The position numbers were made by a program, and so were the translations under genes. 64,000 nt of DNA from Pseudomonas saponiphila. Its GTDB lineage: Bacteria; Pseudomonadota; Gammaproteobacteria; Pseudomonadales; Pseudomonadaceae. The notes beneath the pieces were generated by a model. The model was not told where the DNA came from, ran no database searches, and saw only the letters and a program-made list of their open reading frames with translations. The stretch lies in assembly GCF_900105185.1 (NCBI RefSeq), contig NZ_FNTJ01000001.1, positions 941,501-1,005,500 of the forward strand, in the 5' to 3' direction. This document shows, piece after piece, positions 55,108 to 64,000 of this stretch. Every line of letters begins with the position of its first letter. Positions within the stretch are counted from its first letter, which is position 1.

Positions 55108-56148
55108 TTAAGGGGCGGGGTTGGGGTGGTCCTTGTGAATCGCCTCGATCCCGGCCAGGACTTCCTGTGACAATTTCAGTTCGGCACTGGCGATGTTGCT
55201 GTCCAACTGTTCCAGGGTCGTGGCGCCGATGATGTTGCTGGTCACGAACGGCTGCAGGTTGATGAAGGCCAGGGCCATTTGCGCTGGGTCCAGCCCGTGT
55301 TCGCGGGCCAGGGCGACGTAACGGTCGCAGGCCGCTTCCGACTGCGGATTGAAGTAGCGGCTGAAGCGGCTGTAGAGGCTCAGTCGAGCCTTGGCTGGCC
55401 GCGCGCCGTCTTGGTATTTGCCGGACAGGTAGCCAAACGCTAGGGGCGAGTAGGCCAGCAGGCCGCATTGTTCGCGAATGGCGATTTCCGCCAGGCCCAC
55501 TTCAAAGCTGCGGTTGAGCAGGTTGTAGGGGTTCTGGATCGAAACCGCGCGAGGCCAGCCACGGCTTTCGGCCAGGGCGAGGAACTTCATGGTGCCCCAG
55601 GGCGTTTCATTGGACAGGCCGATATGGCGAATTTTGCCGGCCTTGACCTGTTCGTCCAGGGCTTCGAGGGTTTCTTCCAGCGGGGTGAAGTCTTCGTCGG
55701 CCTGGTGCTTGTAGCCCAGTTGACCGAAGAAGTTGGTGCTGCGCTCGGGCCAGTGCAACTGATAAAGGTCGATCCAGTCGGTCTGCAAGCGCTTGAGGCT
55801 GGCATCCACGGCTTCGATTATGTGTTTACGGTTGTGCTTGAGCTGTTTGTCGCGGATGTAGTCAATGGTGTTGCCGGGGCCGGCGATCTTGCTGGCCAGG
55901 ATCCAGTCGGCACGGTCGCCGCGCTGTTTGAACCAGTTGCCTATGTAGCGCTCGGTGGTGGCGTAGGTGTCGGCCTTGGGTGGCACCGGGTACATCTCGG
56001 CGGTGTCGATGAAGTTGATTCCGGCGTGTTTGGCTCGCTCGATCTGAGCGAAGGCTTCAGCCTCGGTATTCTGCTCGCCCCAGGTCATGGTGCCCAGGCA
56101 AATTGCGCTCACGTTGAGGTCGGTTCGGCCCAGCTGGCGGTAGTCCAT
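55108..56148 (-). CDS. Aldo/keto reductase (Tas-like)
   Basis: NADPH-dependent reductase of 346 residues. The catalytic tetrad is visible: Asp and Tyr in FIDTAEMY, Lys in LASKI and His in YQLHWPE. The long loop and the TDLNVSAICLGTMTWGEQN start resemble E. coli Tas. The substrate is unknown. ATG 56148 has GGGAG upstream. Confidence 0.9.
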   Translation of the reverse strand: MDYRQLGRTDLNVSAICLGTMTWGEQNTEAEAFAQIERAKHAGINFIDTAEMYPVPPKADTYATTERYIGNWFKQRGDRADWILASKIAGPGNTIDYIRDKQLKHNRKHIIEAVDASLKRLQTDWIDLYQLHWPERSTNFFGQLGYKHQADEDFTPLEETLEALDEQVKAGKIRHIGLSNETPWGTMKFLALAESRGWPRAVSIQNPYNLLNRSFEVGLAEIAIREQCGLLAYSPLAFGYLSGKYQDGARPAKARLSLYSRFSRYFNPQSEAACDRYVALAREHGLDPAQMALAFINLQPFVTSNIIGATTLEQLDSNIASAELKLSQEVLAGIEAIHKDHPNPAP

Positions 56149-56325
56149 CGGGTACTCCCTTGGCAAAACAATCATAAAAGCAGGTTGAAATTTTTTTCGC
56201 AATCTGCATAATTCGGCAGCTCTTTCTGCAGTGGAAGTGATGCGCCGCCTGCCGAAGAATCTTGCCGTATCCCAGACGCGCTGACCCGAGCCCCCGATAG
56301 CGTCTGTGTCCGGCTGCCTTTGACC

Positions 56326-56354
56326 TTGTCAAAGTACGCACTATTCAGTAAGAT
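56326..56354 (+). promoter_or_regulatory. Proposed rplM-rpsI promoter
   Basis: TTGTCA (56326-56331) and TAAGAT (56349-56354) are 17 bp apart, about 40 bp before rplM. Both are good sigma-70 boxes. Confidence 0.7.
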
Positions 56355-56395
56355 CCGCCGTCTATTTTGCTGGGCGGCCCCTGAGGCTATAAAGA

Positions 56396-56824
56396 ATGAA
56401 AACTTTTACTGCTAAACCGGAAACAGTAAAGCGCGACTGGTTCGTCGTCGACGCTGCTGGTCAGACCCTGGGTCGTCTGGCCACCGAAATCGCGAGCCGT
56501 CTGCGTGGCAAGCACAAGCCTGAGTACACTCCTCACGTTGACACCGGCGACTACATCGTCGTTATCAATGCCGAGCAGGTACGTGTTACTGGCGCTAAAA
56601 CCACTGACAAAATGTACTACTCCCACTCCGGTTTCCCGGGCGGCATCAAGTCGATCAACTTCGAAAAGCTGATCGCCAAAGCCCCTGAGCGCGTGATCGA
56701 GACCGCGGTAAAAGGCATGCTGCCTAAGAACCCGCTGGGTCGCGACATGTACCGTAAGCTGAAAGTCTATGCGGGCGCTGCTCACCCTCATACTGCTCAG
56801 CAGCCCCAAGAACTGAAGATTTAA
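56396..56824 (+). CDS. rplM: 50S ribosomal protein L13
   Basis: Ribosomal protein of 142 residues of the large subunit, an early assembly protein that also binds rRNA near its exit side. Full length, with typical blocks [16 protein letters not shown] and [15 protein letters not shown] lies 9 bases upstream of ATG 56396. rpsI follows after 14 bp. Confidence 0.97.
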   Translation: MKTFTAKPETVKRDWFVVDAAGQTLGRLATEIASRLRGKHKPEYTPHVDTGDYIVVINAEQVRVTGAKTTDKMYYSHSGFPGGIKSINFEKLIAKAPERVIETAVKGMLPKNPLGRDMYRKLKVYAGAAHPHTAQQPQELKI

Positions 56825-56838
56825 CGGAATAGTTCATT

Positions 56839-57231
56839 ATGTCGGCGACTCAAAATTACGGCACTGGCCGTCGCAAGACTGCAACCGCACGCGTTTTCCT
56901 GCGTCCGGGCACTGGCAACATCTCGATCAACAACCGTTCCCTGGATAACTTCTTCGGTCGCGAAACTGCCCGCATGGTAGTTCGTCAACCGCTGGAGCTG
57001 ACCGAGACTGTCGAGAAGTTCGATATCTACGTTACCGTTATCGGCGGCGGTGTAAGTGGTCAAGCTGGCGCAATCCGCCACGGTATCACTCGCGCTCTGA
57101 TGGATTACGACGAGACTCTGCGCAGCGCTCTGCGTAAAGCCGGTTTCGTAACCCGTGACGCGCGTGAAGTTGAGCGTAAGAAAGTGGGTCTGCGTAAAGC
57201 GCGTAAGCGTCCGCAATACTCCAAGCGTTAA
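56839..57231 (+). CDS. rpsI: 30S ribosomal protein S9
   Basis: Ribosomal protein of 130 residues of the small-subunit head. It has the normal basic C-terminus ending in RKRPQYSKR, whose last residues reach the P-site tRNA. Second gene of the rplM operon; terminator follows. Confidence 0.97.
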   Translation: MSATQNYGTGRRKTATARVFLRPGTGNISINNRSLDNFFGRETARMVVRQPLELTETVEKFDIYVTVIGGGVSGQAGAIRHGITRALMDYDETLRSALRKAGFVTRDAREVERKKVGLRKARKRPQYSKR

Positions 57232-57248
57232 TTCGCTACTGCGTTCAA

Positions 57249-57285
57249 AAACGCCCAGTTTCCTTGCGGAGCTGGGCGTTTTTTA
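57249..57285 (+). terminator. Rho-independent terminator after rpsI
   Basis: AACGCCCAG (57250-57258) pairs with CTGGGCGTT (57272-57280), followed by TTTT. Confidence 0.92.
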
Positions 57286-57311
57286 TTGTCTGAAATTTGC
57301 TCTGTGACAAC

Positions 57312-57338
57312 TTGCCACATCCGCGGAGGCCCTATACT
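57312..57338 (+). promoter_or_regulatory. Possible petABC promoter
   Basis: TATACT (57333-57338) is a good -10 box; TTGCCA (57312-57317) is a possible -35 box with a short 15-bp spacer. It is about 145 bp upstream of petA, leaving a long leader. Confidence 0.45.
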
Positions 57339-57484
57339 ACGAGGCTTCGGGCTGGCTTGGCTTGGTAATTACCTTGTCAGAATAGGGGCTTTTCATTACC
57401 ATTCGGCAAAATTTTTATAAGTTCAGATTTTTACTTAGTAGATGCCTGATTTAACAGGCCACAAAGCTGATGGGAGAGGACTGA

Positions 57485-58078
57485 ATGAGCAATGACGGCG
57501 TGAATGCAGGCCGGCGTCGCTTCTTAGTAGCAGCCACATCCGTGGTGGGTGCTGCAGGAGCGGTGGGGGCTGCGGTCCCGTTCGTGGGGTCATGGTTTCC
57601 CAGTGCCAAGGCGAAAGCCGCAGGTGCACCGGTGAAAGTGAATATCAGCAAGATCGACCCAGGTCAGCAGATGATTGCTGAATGGCGTGGTCAGCCGGTG
57701 TTCATCGTCCGCCGTACAGAGGAAATCCTTGGGAATCTTAAAAAGATCGAGGGCCAGCTGTCTGACCCTGACTCCAAGAACTCGGTACAACCAACCTACG
57801 TCGATCCGGAAGTGCGTTCGATCAAGCCAGAGATTCTGCTGCTGATCGGGATCTGTACTCACCTGGGTTGTTCTCCGACCTTCCGTCCTGAAGTGGCGCC
57901 CGCCGATCTGGGCAAGGACTGGGTAGGTGGCTATTTCTGCCCTTGCCACGGCTCCCACTACGATCTGGCTGGTCGCGTCTACAAGGCGCAGCCTGCGCCC
58001 CTGAACCTGCCAGTACCCCCGCATTCCTATGAGTCGGATGACATCATCGTCATTGGCGTCGACACGGAGAAAGCGTGA
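57485..58078 (+). CDS. petA: Ubiquinol-cytochrome c reductase iron-sulfur (Rieske) subunit
   Basis: Protein of 197 residues of the cytochrome bc1 complex. A Tat-type N-terminus (GRRRFLVAAT) leads into the membrane anchor; the [2Fe-2S] ligands are in CTHLGC (about residues 122-127) and CPCHGSHYD (about 147-155). It carries electrons from ubiquinol to cytochrome c1. Its stop overlaps the petB start. Confidence 0.96.
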   Translation: MSNDGVNAGRRRFLVAATSVVGAAGAVGAAVPFVGSWFPSAKAKAAGAPVKVNISKIDPGQQMIAEWRGQPVFIVRRTEEILGNLKKIEGQLSDPDSKNSVQPTYVDPEVRSIKPEILLLIGICTHLGCSPTFRPEVAPADLGKDWVGGYFCPCHGSHYDLAGRVYKAQPAPLNLPVPPHSYESDDIIVIGVDTEKA

Positions 58079-59289
58079 TGAGCAAGTTCATGGATTGGGT
58101 TGATGCGCGTTTCCCCGCGACCAAGATGTGGGAAGACCATCTCAGCAAGTATTACGCTCCGAAGAACTTCAACTTCTTCTATTTCTTTGGCTCCTTGGCG
58201 CTGCTGGTTCTGGTCAATCAGATCGTTACCGGTGTCTGGCTGACCATGAGCTACACCCCTTCGGCGGAAGAGGCCTTTGCCTCCGTTGAATACATCATGC
58301 GCGACGTCGAGTACGGCGCGATCCTGCGTTTGCTTCACTCCACTGGTGCTTCGGCGTTCTTCATCGTGGTCTATCTGCATATGTTCCGTGGCTTGCTCTA
58401 CGGTTCCTACCAGAAACCTCGTGAGCTGGTGTGGCTGTTCGGCATGCTGATCTACCTGGCGCTGATGGCTGAGGCCTTCATGGGCTACCTGCTGCCTTGG
58501 GGGCAGATGTCCTACTGGGGTGCCCAGGTGATCATCTCGCTGTTCGGTGCGATCCCCGTGATTGGTGACGACCTGACCCAGTGGATTCGTGGTGACTACC
58601 TGATTTCCGGGATTACTCTGAACCGCTTCTTCGCCCTGCACGTAGTAGCCCTGCCGATCGTGATTCTCGGTCTGGTGGTGCTGCACATCCTGGCGTTGCA
58701 CGAAGTGGGTTCGAACAACCCGGATGGCGTAGATATCAAGAAGAACAAGGATGAGAACGGCGTCCCTCTGGATGGCATCCCTTTCCACCCTTACTACACC
58801 GTGAAGGATATCGTCGGCGTAGTGGTGTTCCTGTTCATCTTTTGCTCGATCGTGTTCTTCTTCCCTGAAATGGGCGGTTACTTCCTTGAGAAGCCGAACT
58901 TCGAGCAAGCCAACCCGTTCAAGACCCCTGAGCACATTGCTCCGGTTTGGTACTTCACGCCCTTCTACGCGATCCTGCGTGCGGTGCCGGACAAGCTCTT
59001 GGGTGTTATCGCCATGGGCGCTGCAATCGCGGTCCTGTTCGTACTGCCTTGGCTTGACCGTAGTCCGGTCAAGTCCATGCGCTACAAAGGCTGGCTGAGC
59101 AAGATCTGGCTGCTGGTGTTCTGCATCTCGTTCGTGATCCTGGGTGTGCTGGGTGTCTTGGCACCGACTCCGGGCCGTACGCTGCTGTCGCAGGTATGTA
59201 CCTTCCTGTACTTCGCCTACTTCATTCTGATGCCGTTCTACACCAGGCTCGAGAAGACCAAACCGGTTCCGGAAAGGGTGACTGGCTGA
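58078..59289 (+). CDS. petB: Cytochrome b of the bc1 complex
   Basis: Inner-membrane protein of 403 residues with eight helices. The haem-ligand His pairs are in LLHSTGASAFFIVVYLH and FFALHVVALPIVILGLVVLH; the quinol-site motif is present in the PEWY-like position as PVWY. ATG 58078 is used; GTG 58075 is also in frame. It overlaps both petA and petC at its ends. Confidence 0.96.
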   Translation: MSKFMDWVDARFPATKMWEDHLSKYYAPKNFNFFYFFGSLALLVLVNQIVTGVWLTMSYTPSAEEAFASVEYIMRDVEYGAILRLLHSTGASAFFIVVYLHMFRGLLYGSYQKPRELVWLFGMLIYLALMAEAFMGYLLPWGQMSYWGAQVIISLFGAIPVIGDDLTQWIRGDYLISGITLNRFFALHVVALPIVILGLVVLHILALHEVGSNNPDGVDIKKNKDENGVPLDGIPFHPYYTVKDIVGVVVFLFIFCSIVFFFPEMGGYFLEKPNFEQANPFKTPEHIAPVWYFTPFYAILRAVPDKLLGVIAMGAAIAVLFVLPWLDRSPVKSMRYKGWLSKIWLLVFCISFVILGVLGVLAPTPGRTLLSQVCTFLYFAYFILMPFYTRLEKTKPVPERVTG

Positions 59290-60068
59290 TGAAAAAGCTA
59301 TTTGCTGTACTGATTCTTGCTGCTATGCCTGTGTTGTCTTTCGCGAATACCGCTGGTCCTGAGTTGGAGAAGGTTGATATCGACCTGTCCGACAAGGCCG
59401 CCCTGCAAGACGGCGCGCGCACTTTCGCCAACTACTGCATGGGCTGCCACAGCGCCAAGTTCCAGCGTTATGAGCGGGTTGCCGATGACTTGGGCATTCC
59501 TCACGACCTGATGTTGAGCAAGCTGGTTTTTACCGGTGCCAAGATTGGCGACCACATGAACATCGGCATGCAGCCGGCTGATGCCAAGACCTGGTTCGGT
59601 GCAGCGCCACCTGACCTGACTCTGGTAGCTCGTGTTCGCGGCACTGACTGGCTCTATGGCTACCTCAAGTCCTTCTATGAAGACCCTGCGCGCCCTTGGG
59701 GTGTGAACAACAAGGTCTTCCCGAACGTTGGTATGCCTAACGTTCTGGTCGGTCTGCAAGGGCGTCAGGTGGTCGGTTGCAAGCAGGTGCAGATCGTTGA
59801 AGACGGAAAGAAACAATACGATCCATTGACTGGTACTCCTCTGACTCACGAGGCGTGCGACCAACTGACAGTCAAAGAGGGTACCGGTGCTCTCAATGAG
59901 GCGCAGTTCGACGAGAGGGTCAAAAATCTGGTGACCTTCCTGGCTTACTCGGCTAACCCGGTCAAGCTGCAGCACCAGCGCATCGGTACTTACGTACTGC
60001 TGTACCTGGCCTTCTTCTTCGTGTTCGCCTATCTGCTCAAGCGCGAATACTGGAAGGATGTGCATTAA
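59289..60068 (+). CDS. petC: Cytochrome c1 of the bc1 complex
   Basis: Periplasmic cytochrome of 259 residues anchored by a C-terminal helix (VLLYLAFFFVFAYLL). A signal peptide (cleavage after SFA) precedes the haem-binding motif CMGCH at about residues 51-55. It passes electrons from the Rieske protein to soluble cytochrome c. ATG 59289 overlaps the petB stop. Confidence 0.95.
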   Translation: MKKLFAVLILAAMPVLSFANTAGPELEKVDIDLSDKAALQDGARTFANYCMGCHSAKFQRYERVADDLGIPHDLMLSKLVFTGAKIGDHMNIGMQPADAKTWFGAAPPDLTLVARVRGTDWLYGYLKSFYEDPARPWGVNNKVFPNVGMPNVLVGLQGRQVVGCKQVQIVEDGKKQYDPLTGTPLTHEACDQLTVKEGTGALNEAQFDERVKNLVTFLAYSANPVKLQHQRIGTYVLLYLAFFFVFAYLLKREYWKDVH

Positions 60069-60151
60069 TACGTTTTAAGCGTCAGTTGTTGAGCGTGCGC
60101 GCCCAAGGGCGTCTCTGAACAGTAACAACCCTGTATCATTCGGGGGTTACC

Positions 60152-60181
60152 AGAGGCGCCCTGAGGGCGCGCTCGTTTTTT
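60152..60181 (+). terminator. Rho-independent terminator after petABC
   Basis: GCGCCCT and AGGGCGC (60156-60170) form a tight stem around one base; a T run follows at 60176-60181. It ends 38 bp before sspA. Confidence 0.7.
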
Positions 60182-60218
60182 CTGCTTCCGATAATTTCAA
60201 CAAGCGAGGAGGATCGCC

Positions 60219-60836
60219 ATGGGCGTGACCAATCGGTTGGCCTGTTACTCCGACCCCGCCGACCACTATTCCCACCGGGTGCGCATTGTGCTGGCGGAGA
60301 AGGGTGTCAGCGCCGAGATCATCAGTGTGGAGGCGGGGCGTCAGCCGCCGAAGCTGATCGAAGTGAATCCTTACGGGAGCTTGCCAACGCTGGTTGATCG
60401 AGACCTGGCGTTGTGGGAATCGACAGTGGTGATGGAGTACCTGGATGAGCGTTACCCTCATCCGCCGTTGTTGCCGGTTTACCCTGTTGCGCGTGCCAAC
60501 AGTCGTTTGCTGATGCACCGAATCCAGCGTGATTGGTGTGGGCAGGTGGATCTGATCCTGGATCCGCGGACCAAGGAGGCGGCGCGGGTGCAGGCGCGTA
60601 AGGAGTTGCGTGAAAGCCTGACCGGAGTGTCTCCGTTGTTCGCTGACAAGCCATTTTTCCTCAGTGAGGAACAAAGCCTGGTGGACTGCTGCCTACTGCC
60701 CATACTCTGGAGGTTGCCAATCCTGGGTATCGAATTGCCGCGGCAGGCCAAGCCGCTGCTTGATTATATGGACCGCCAATTTGCACGTGAGGCTTTCCAG
60801 GCAAGTCTGTCTGGCGTCGAACGTGATATGCGCTGA
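60219..60836 (+). CDS. sspA: Stringent starvation protein A
   Basis: RNA-polymerase-associated protein of 205 residues with a glutathione-transferase fold. The N-terminal thioredoxin-like part ([24 protein letters not shown]) and the family PHPPLLPV block are clear. It alters promoter choice under stress. A strong GAGGAGG site precedes the start. The sspB gene follows after 16 bp but is interrupted. Confidence 0.95.
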   Translation: MGVTNRLACYSDPADHYSHRVRIVLAEKGVSAEIISVEAGRQPPKLIEVNPYGSLPTLVDRDLALWESTVVMEYLDERYPHPPLLPVYPVARANSRLLMHRIQRDWCGQVDLILDPRTKEAARVQARKELRESLTGVSPLFADKPFFLSEEQSLVDCCLLPILWRLPILGIELPRQAKPLLDYMDRQFAREAFQASLSGVERDMR

Positions 60837-60852
60837 GGCTTAAGGAGCCGCT

Positions 60853-61176
60853 ATGAACTCCAGTCGACCTTATCTGGTCCGCGCGCTCTATGAGTGGATT
60901 GTGGACAACGATTGCACCCCGCACCTGCTGGTCAATTCCGACTATCCAGCCGTGCAGGTGCCTCAGGGCTTTGCCAGTGATGGGCAAATTGTCCTGAATA
61001 TTTCTCCCAGTGCCGTACGTCATTTGCACATGGATAACGACGCCGTGACCTTTGAAGGGCGCTTCGGCGGTGTGCCCCATAGCTTGCACGTACCGGTAGC
61101 GGCGATCCTCGGCATCTATGCGCGTGAGAATGGTCAGGGTGCGGATTTCGGTGAACGTGACCGAGCGTTTCGCTAA
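60853..61176 (+). pseudogene. sspB: sspB 5' part, truncated by an IS21-family insertion
   Basis: ClpXP adaptor that binds ssrA-tagged proteins and tethers them to ClpX. Native sequence runs from the start to residue 95 or 96 (ending ENGQG, at 61139). The frame then continues into the insertion sequence for 11 foreign residues and stops at 61176. The remaining 107-residue product holds most of the tag-binding core but lacks the end of the core, the acidic linker and the C-terminal ClpX-binding tail. The other part lies at 63788-63915. Confidence 0.92.
61133..61139. repeat. Target-site duplication, left copy
   Basis: GTCAGGG, repeated exactly at 63781-63787 on the other side of the insertion element. 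Joining the two flanks through one copy restores an uninterrupted sspB frame. Confidence 0.92.
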
Positions 61177-61232
61177 TACGTGACCGGTGCTTCCACCCCG
61201 GTTGCGCGGGTTCTGGATTGTAATCGCATCGG

Positions 61233-61982
61233 TCACGATGCGGCTTGTTCCTCGGCTTTTTTTCGGCGCAGCGACTCGCCTTTCATCGTCAGTCGGTAGG
61301 CGTTGTGCACCAGGCGGTCGAGGATGGCATCGGCCAGGGTCGGGTCGTTGATCCAGCCGTGCCAGTGCTCGATGGGCAGTTGGCTCGTCAGGATGGTGGA
61401 GCGGCTGCCAGCGCGGTCGTCGATCACCTCCAGCAGGTCATGCCGGGCTCCTTCCTCCAGCGGGGCTAGCGCCCAGTCGTCCAGCACCAGGACGTCGACC
61501 TTTGCCAGCTGTTGCAGGGTACGGCCGAAGCTGCCGTCGCCATGAGCGATGCGCAGTTGTTCCAGCAGGCGCGGGGTGCGCAGGTACAGGGTGCTATAGC
61601 CCTGGCGGCAGGCCTGGTTGCCCAGGGCGCAGGCCAGCCAGGTTTTGCCGGCACCGGTCGGGCCGGTCAGCAGCAGGTTGTGCTGCTGGCGGATCCAGTC
61701 GCCACTGGCCAGGGTGGCGATCAGACGCTCGTCCAGGGCGCGTCCGGTGCGGCGGTCGAGATCTTCCAGGCAGGCGTTGGCGTACTTGAGCTTGGCCTTC
61801 TTGCGCAGCCGTACCAGGCGCTGGTTGTCACGCCAGGCCAGTTCGCGGTCGAGCAGTAGGCCGAGGCGTTCATCGAAGCTCAGGCTGTGGCTGGCCGGCA
61901 GCGTCCATTGCTCTTCCAGGGCGCGGGCCATGCCGTCCAGGCGTAGCTGGTGCAGTTGATTCAGGGTGTGTTGCGGCATCAT
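61233..61982 (-). CDS. istB: IS21-family transposition helper ATPase IstB
   Basis: AAA+ protein of 249 residues that helps IstA choose target DNA. Walker A GPTGAGKT is at about residues 106-113 and Walker [10 protein letters not shown] at about 165-173. A GGAG site lies just before the paired ATG at 61982 and 61979. The start lies inside the end of istA. Confidence 0.93.
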   Translation of the reverse strand: MMPQHTLNQLHQLRLDGMARALEEQWTLPASHSLSFDERLGLLLDRELAWRDNQRLVRLRKKAKLKYANACLEDLDRRTGRALDERLIATLASGDWIRQQHNLLLTGPTGAGKTWLACALGNQACRQGYSTLYLRTPRLLEQLRIAHGDGSFGRTLQQLAKVDVLVLDDWALAPLEEGARHDLLEVIDDRAGSRSTILTSQLPIEHWHGWINDPTLADAILDRLVHNAYRLTMKGESLRRKKAEEQAAS

Positions 61983-63555
61983 CGAACAGCTCCTGTTGCG
62001 GGGGTTGGTAGTAGTCGGCGCCACGGACGTTCTCGTGGTCGCCGGGTAAGGTCGTTTCGGCGGCACGCTGGGGCAGCGGCTGTTGATCCAGGCCTTGCTG
62101 GAGCAGGTTGCGCACGCTGCGCCCGGTGAAGGCGCGCAGGTGTACGGCACGTTCGGCAGCGGCTTCCAGGCGTGCATTGCCATAGCGCCGGGCCAGCGAG
62201 AGCAGGCCGAGGCAGGCGCGGTAGCCCATCTCCGGGTGCGGCTTGTGGGTCAGTTGGTGATCGATCAGTTGGCGCGTGTAGGGGCCGATCCGCGCGCCCC
62301 AGTCGAGCAGGCGTTGTGGCGTCCATTCGCGATGCGCCTGGTGCGCCGCGGGCATGTGCTCGCGCTGGGTACTGTAAGCGCCGCGTCGCCCCAGCAGCAG
62401 GTGGCTGGCCACCCGCCGGTTGCCATGCAGCACTTCCAGGGTGTGTGCCGTCAGTCGCACGTCCACGTTCTGCCGGGCCAGGGCGGAGGGCACGCTGTAG
62501 AAGCTGCCATTGACCTCGATGTGGTAGTCGATGCTGACCTTGCAGCGCTTGAAGGTGGCGACCTCGTAGGGATGCACCGGCAGCGCTCGCAAGGCCGGGC
62601 GATCCAGGCGCTCGAACCAGTCGCGCCGGCAGCCATCGAGCCGCTTGAACGGGCGCCGATTCAGATCCTCCAGCAGCTCGGCGATGGCCTGGTTAAGCGC
62701 ATGCAGGCTGAAGAACTGCCGATGGCGCAGCCGCGCCATGATCCAGCGCTCGACCACCTGCACCGCCACCTCGGCCTTGGCCTTGTCCTGAGGCTTGCGT
62801 GGCCGTGCCGGCAGGATCACCGTCTGGTAATGACGCGCGCACTCCAGCGTGGCCCGGTTCAGGCCCGGCTCGTAGCGATCCGGCTGGGCGACCAGGGCGC
62901 GCGGATTGTCCGGCACAACCATTTCCGGCACGCCGCCAAAGTAGGTCAGAGCCTGGCCCAGCGAGGTCAGCCAGTCCACCTGGGTTTCGCCTGGCGTCGC
63001 GCAGGCATAGGTGTAATTCGAGGCGCCCAGGGCGGCGACGAAGATGTGCGCCCGGCGCACTTCGCCGGTGGCCGGGTCGACCACCGGCAGCGTCGGCCCG
63101 GCATAGTCGATGAATAGCTTCTCGCCCGCACGGTGCAGCTGACGCATCGAACGTTTGAGCGTCTGGGCGTAGCGCCGGTAGTGCTCGACGAACTGGGTGT
63201 AGCGGTAGGTCGGCTGGCCCGCATGCGCGGCGAGATATTCCTCCCACAGCAGCTGCAAGGTCACGCCCTTGCGTCGCAACTCGCGGTGGATGCTCAGCAC
63301 ATCGGGCAGCACTCGCTCACCGCGCGGCTTGTTCGTCGACGTCGGTGCAAACAAGGCGGCCGCCAGCGCGGCCTCGTCCATGGCCACCAGCGCCGGCCAG
63401 TCCAGCCCGGCCACCCGCGCCGCCGCGATGTACTTGCTAACCACGCCCTTGGACAGCTGCAAGGCACGGGCAATCTTCTCGTGGGACAAGCCGGCCTCAA
63501 ACTTGAGGCGCAGACATTCTTTGATGTTTCGCATGGCTACTCGCGGCGCCGCCAT
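61870..63555 (-). CDS. istA: IS21-family transposase IstA
   Basis: DDE transposase of 561 residues. An N-terminal helix-turn-helix ([21 protein letters not shown]) is followed by the catalytic domain with Asp in FIDYAGPT, Asp in VPDNPRALV and Glu in [12 protein letters not shown], and a Mu-type C-terminal barrel. The protein goes on for about 45 residues beyond the GADYY motif near where I would expect IstA to end, overlapping istB by 113 bp. Confidence 0.93.
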   Translation of the reverse strand: MAAPRVAMRNIKECLRLKFEAGLSHEKIARALQLSKGVVSKYIAAARVAGLDWPALVAMDEAALAAALFAPTSTNKPRGERVLPDVLSIHRELRRKGVTLQLLWEEYLAAHAGQPTYRYTQFVEHYRRYAQTLKRSMRQLHRAGEKLFIDYAGPTLPVVDPATGEVRRAHIFVAALGASNYTYACATPGETQVDWLTSLGQALTYFGGVPEMVVPDNPRALVAQPDRYEPGLNRATLECARHYQTVILPARPRKPQDKAKAEVAVQVVERWIMARLRHRQFFSLHALNQAIAELLEDLNRRPFKRLDGCRRDWFERLDRPALRALPVHPYEVATFKRCKVSIDYHIEVNGSFYSVPSALARQNVDVRLTAHTLEVLHGNRRVASHLLLGRRGAYSTQREHMPAAHQAHREWTPQRLLDWGARIGPYTRQLIDHQLTHKPHPEMGYRACLGLLSLARRYGNARLEAAAERAVHLRAFTGRSVRNLLQQGLDQQPLPQRAAETTLPGDHENVRGADYYQPPQQELFDDAATHPESTAPATPGRHGPRPGRAMDAAGQPQPELR

Positions 63556-63780
63556 CTTCCTCTCCCGAAATCGGTCGAGGATGGCGGCGCATCAGGTCAT
63601 GCGCAACGAAGGGGAAGGCTTTCGCTAAGTCGTGACCGGCGATTTCGGTAAGCCGTGACCACCTGTTTCGGAACAGGCGGAAAATCGGTCACGTTGCTAC
63701 CGAAATGAGCGGTCACGCGTTAGCGAAATGACCGGTCACGATCAACCGAAACGGCCGGTCACGGTGCTCCGAAATCCGCA

Positions 63781-63787
63781 GTCAGGG
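63781..63787. repeat. Target-site duplication, right copy
   Basis: GTCAGGG, identical to 61133-61139. Confidence 0.92.
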
Positions 63788-63915
63788 CATGGTCTTTGAT
63801 CTGGAGTCGCCTCTGGATGAGGAGGATGACATTGAGCCGGATGACGATTTGCCACCACCGGACAGTGAGCCGCCGCGCCCCAGCGGTCGGCCCAGCTTGA
63901 AAGTGGTCAAGTAAT
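63788..63915 (+). pseudogene. sspB: sspB 3' part, with a frameshift in the ClpX-binding tail
   Basis: Continues the native sspB frame after the insertion: MVFDLESPLDEEDD, an acidic proline-rich linker, then GRPSLK. The expected end is LKVVK then stop. Four A residues stand at 63900-63903 where three would keep frame, so KVVK-stop (63901-63915) is out of frame and the frame runs on through the terminator. This part has no start signal of its own. Confidence 0.85.
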
Positions 63916-63916
63916 A

Positions 63917-63949
63917 AAAAAGGCGATCCAGATGGATCGCCTTTTTTAT
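63917..63949. terminator. Bidirectional terminator after sspB
   Basis: AAGGCGATCC (63921-63930) pairs with GGATCGCCTT (63935-63944), with A residues before and T residues after. It separates sspB from the convergent gene at the window end. Confidence 0.92.
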
Positions 63950-63967
63950 GCCTGACGCCGTGCTGTG

Positions 63968-64000
63968 TCAGTCGATGTATTCGAACAGTTTGACGATTTT
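63968..64000 (-). CDS. 3' end of a minus-strand gene, possibly a BON-domain lipoprotein
   Basis: Only the last ten codons are in the window, ending KLFEYID then TGA. In other pseudomonads a BON-domain (DolP-like) gene lies convergent to sspB, and this end would fit. Too short to be sure. Confidence 0.5.
   Translation of the reverse strand, partial: KIVKLFEYID

Larger units (their letters stand above)
61140..63780 (-). mobile_element. IS21-family insertion sequence, complete, 2641 bp
   Basis: The ends are perfect 12-bp inverted repeats (TGCGGATTTCGG), beginning TG and ending CA as in IS21 elements. A 7-bp target duplication GTCAGGG flanks it. Both ends hold several subterminal copies of CGTGACCG beside TTTCG, the multiple repeats that IS21 transposase binds. 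Two genes, istA and istB, lie on the minus strand and both are intact, so the element may still be active. Confidence 0.95.

Overview
The window is a chromosomal stretch of a Pseudomonas, most probably of the P. fluorescens group. It has high GC, dense short-gap operons, GCCGGC-type REP palindromes between convergent genes, and the gene order prmC-moeB-murI-pagL ... hemH ... uraA-upp-hpt ... mqo, rsmC-hprA, and zapG-hydrolase-trpS-zapE ... rplM-rpsI-petABC-sspAB. This resembles three blocks of the P. aeruginosa chromosome (around PA4664-PA4626 and PA4441-PA4427, from memory). No rRNA, tRNA, CRISPR array or prophage was seen.

Layout. 1-2.6 kb: end of prmC, then moeB, murI and the lipid A deacylase pagL. 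2.6-12.7 kb: a light-response locus on the minus strand. One long, tightly coupled operon runs from 11.3 kb down to 2.9 kb: DUF523/DUF1722 protein, a LitR/PplR-type MerR regulator, photolyase, SnoaL-like protein, SDR, FAD amine oxidase, DUF1365, a CFA-synthase-like methyltransferase and DUF2878. A second two-gene operon (renalase-like oxidoreductase and a Trp-rich TIGR02450 protein) lies at 11.4-12.6 kb. Both promoters carry paired TGTACA/TGTATA boxes 18 bp apart, which fit the PplR1 direct repeat described in P. putida. 12.8-25.5 kb: housekeeping genes (TIGR01777 epimerase, hemH, uraA-upp, hpt, mqo, small conserved genes, an acyltransferase, a SRAP-domain protein). 25.5-34.4 kb: dCache chemoreceptor, M48 lipoprotein peptidase, a GDT1-type exporter behind a yybP-ykoY manganese riboswitch, rsmC, hprA, a LysE exporter and an AraC/MFS divergent pair. 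34.5-43 kb: an acyl-CoA ligase, DUF1302, DUF1329 and a MalT-type LuxR regulator, a fatty-acid or alkanol-linked module. 43-49.4 kb: LysR regulator, a two-component system, ogt, MBL hydrolase, OmpA lipoprotein and zapG. 49.5-60.8 kb: hydrolase, trpS, zapE, GlxA-type regulator, acyl-CoA dehydrogenase, aldo/keto reductase, ribosomal proteins L13/S9, cytochrome bc1 and sspA.

60.8-63.9 kb: sspB is split by a complete IS21-family element (istA/istB). The element has 12-bp perfect terminal repeats and a 7-bp target duplication. The detached 3' part of sspB also carries an extra A that removes the ClpX-binding tail from frame. The window ends in the 3' end of a minus-strand gene.

The most interesting parts are the two-operon light regulon with its probably furan-fatty-acid-related enzymes, the disrupted sspB, an apparent His/Asn swap in the SRAP active site, and the manganese riboswitch with a visible pair of mutually exclusive stems.
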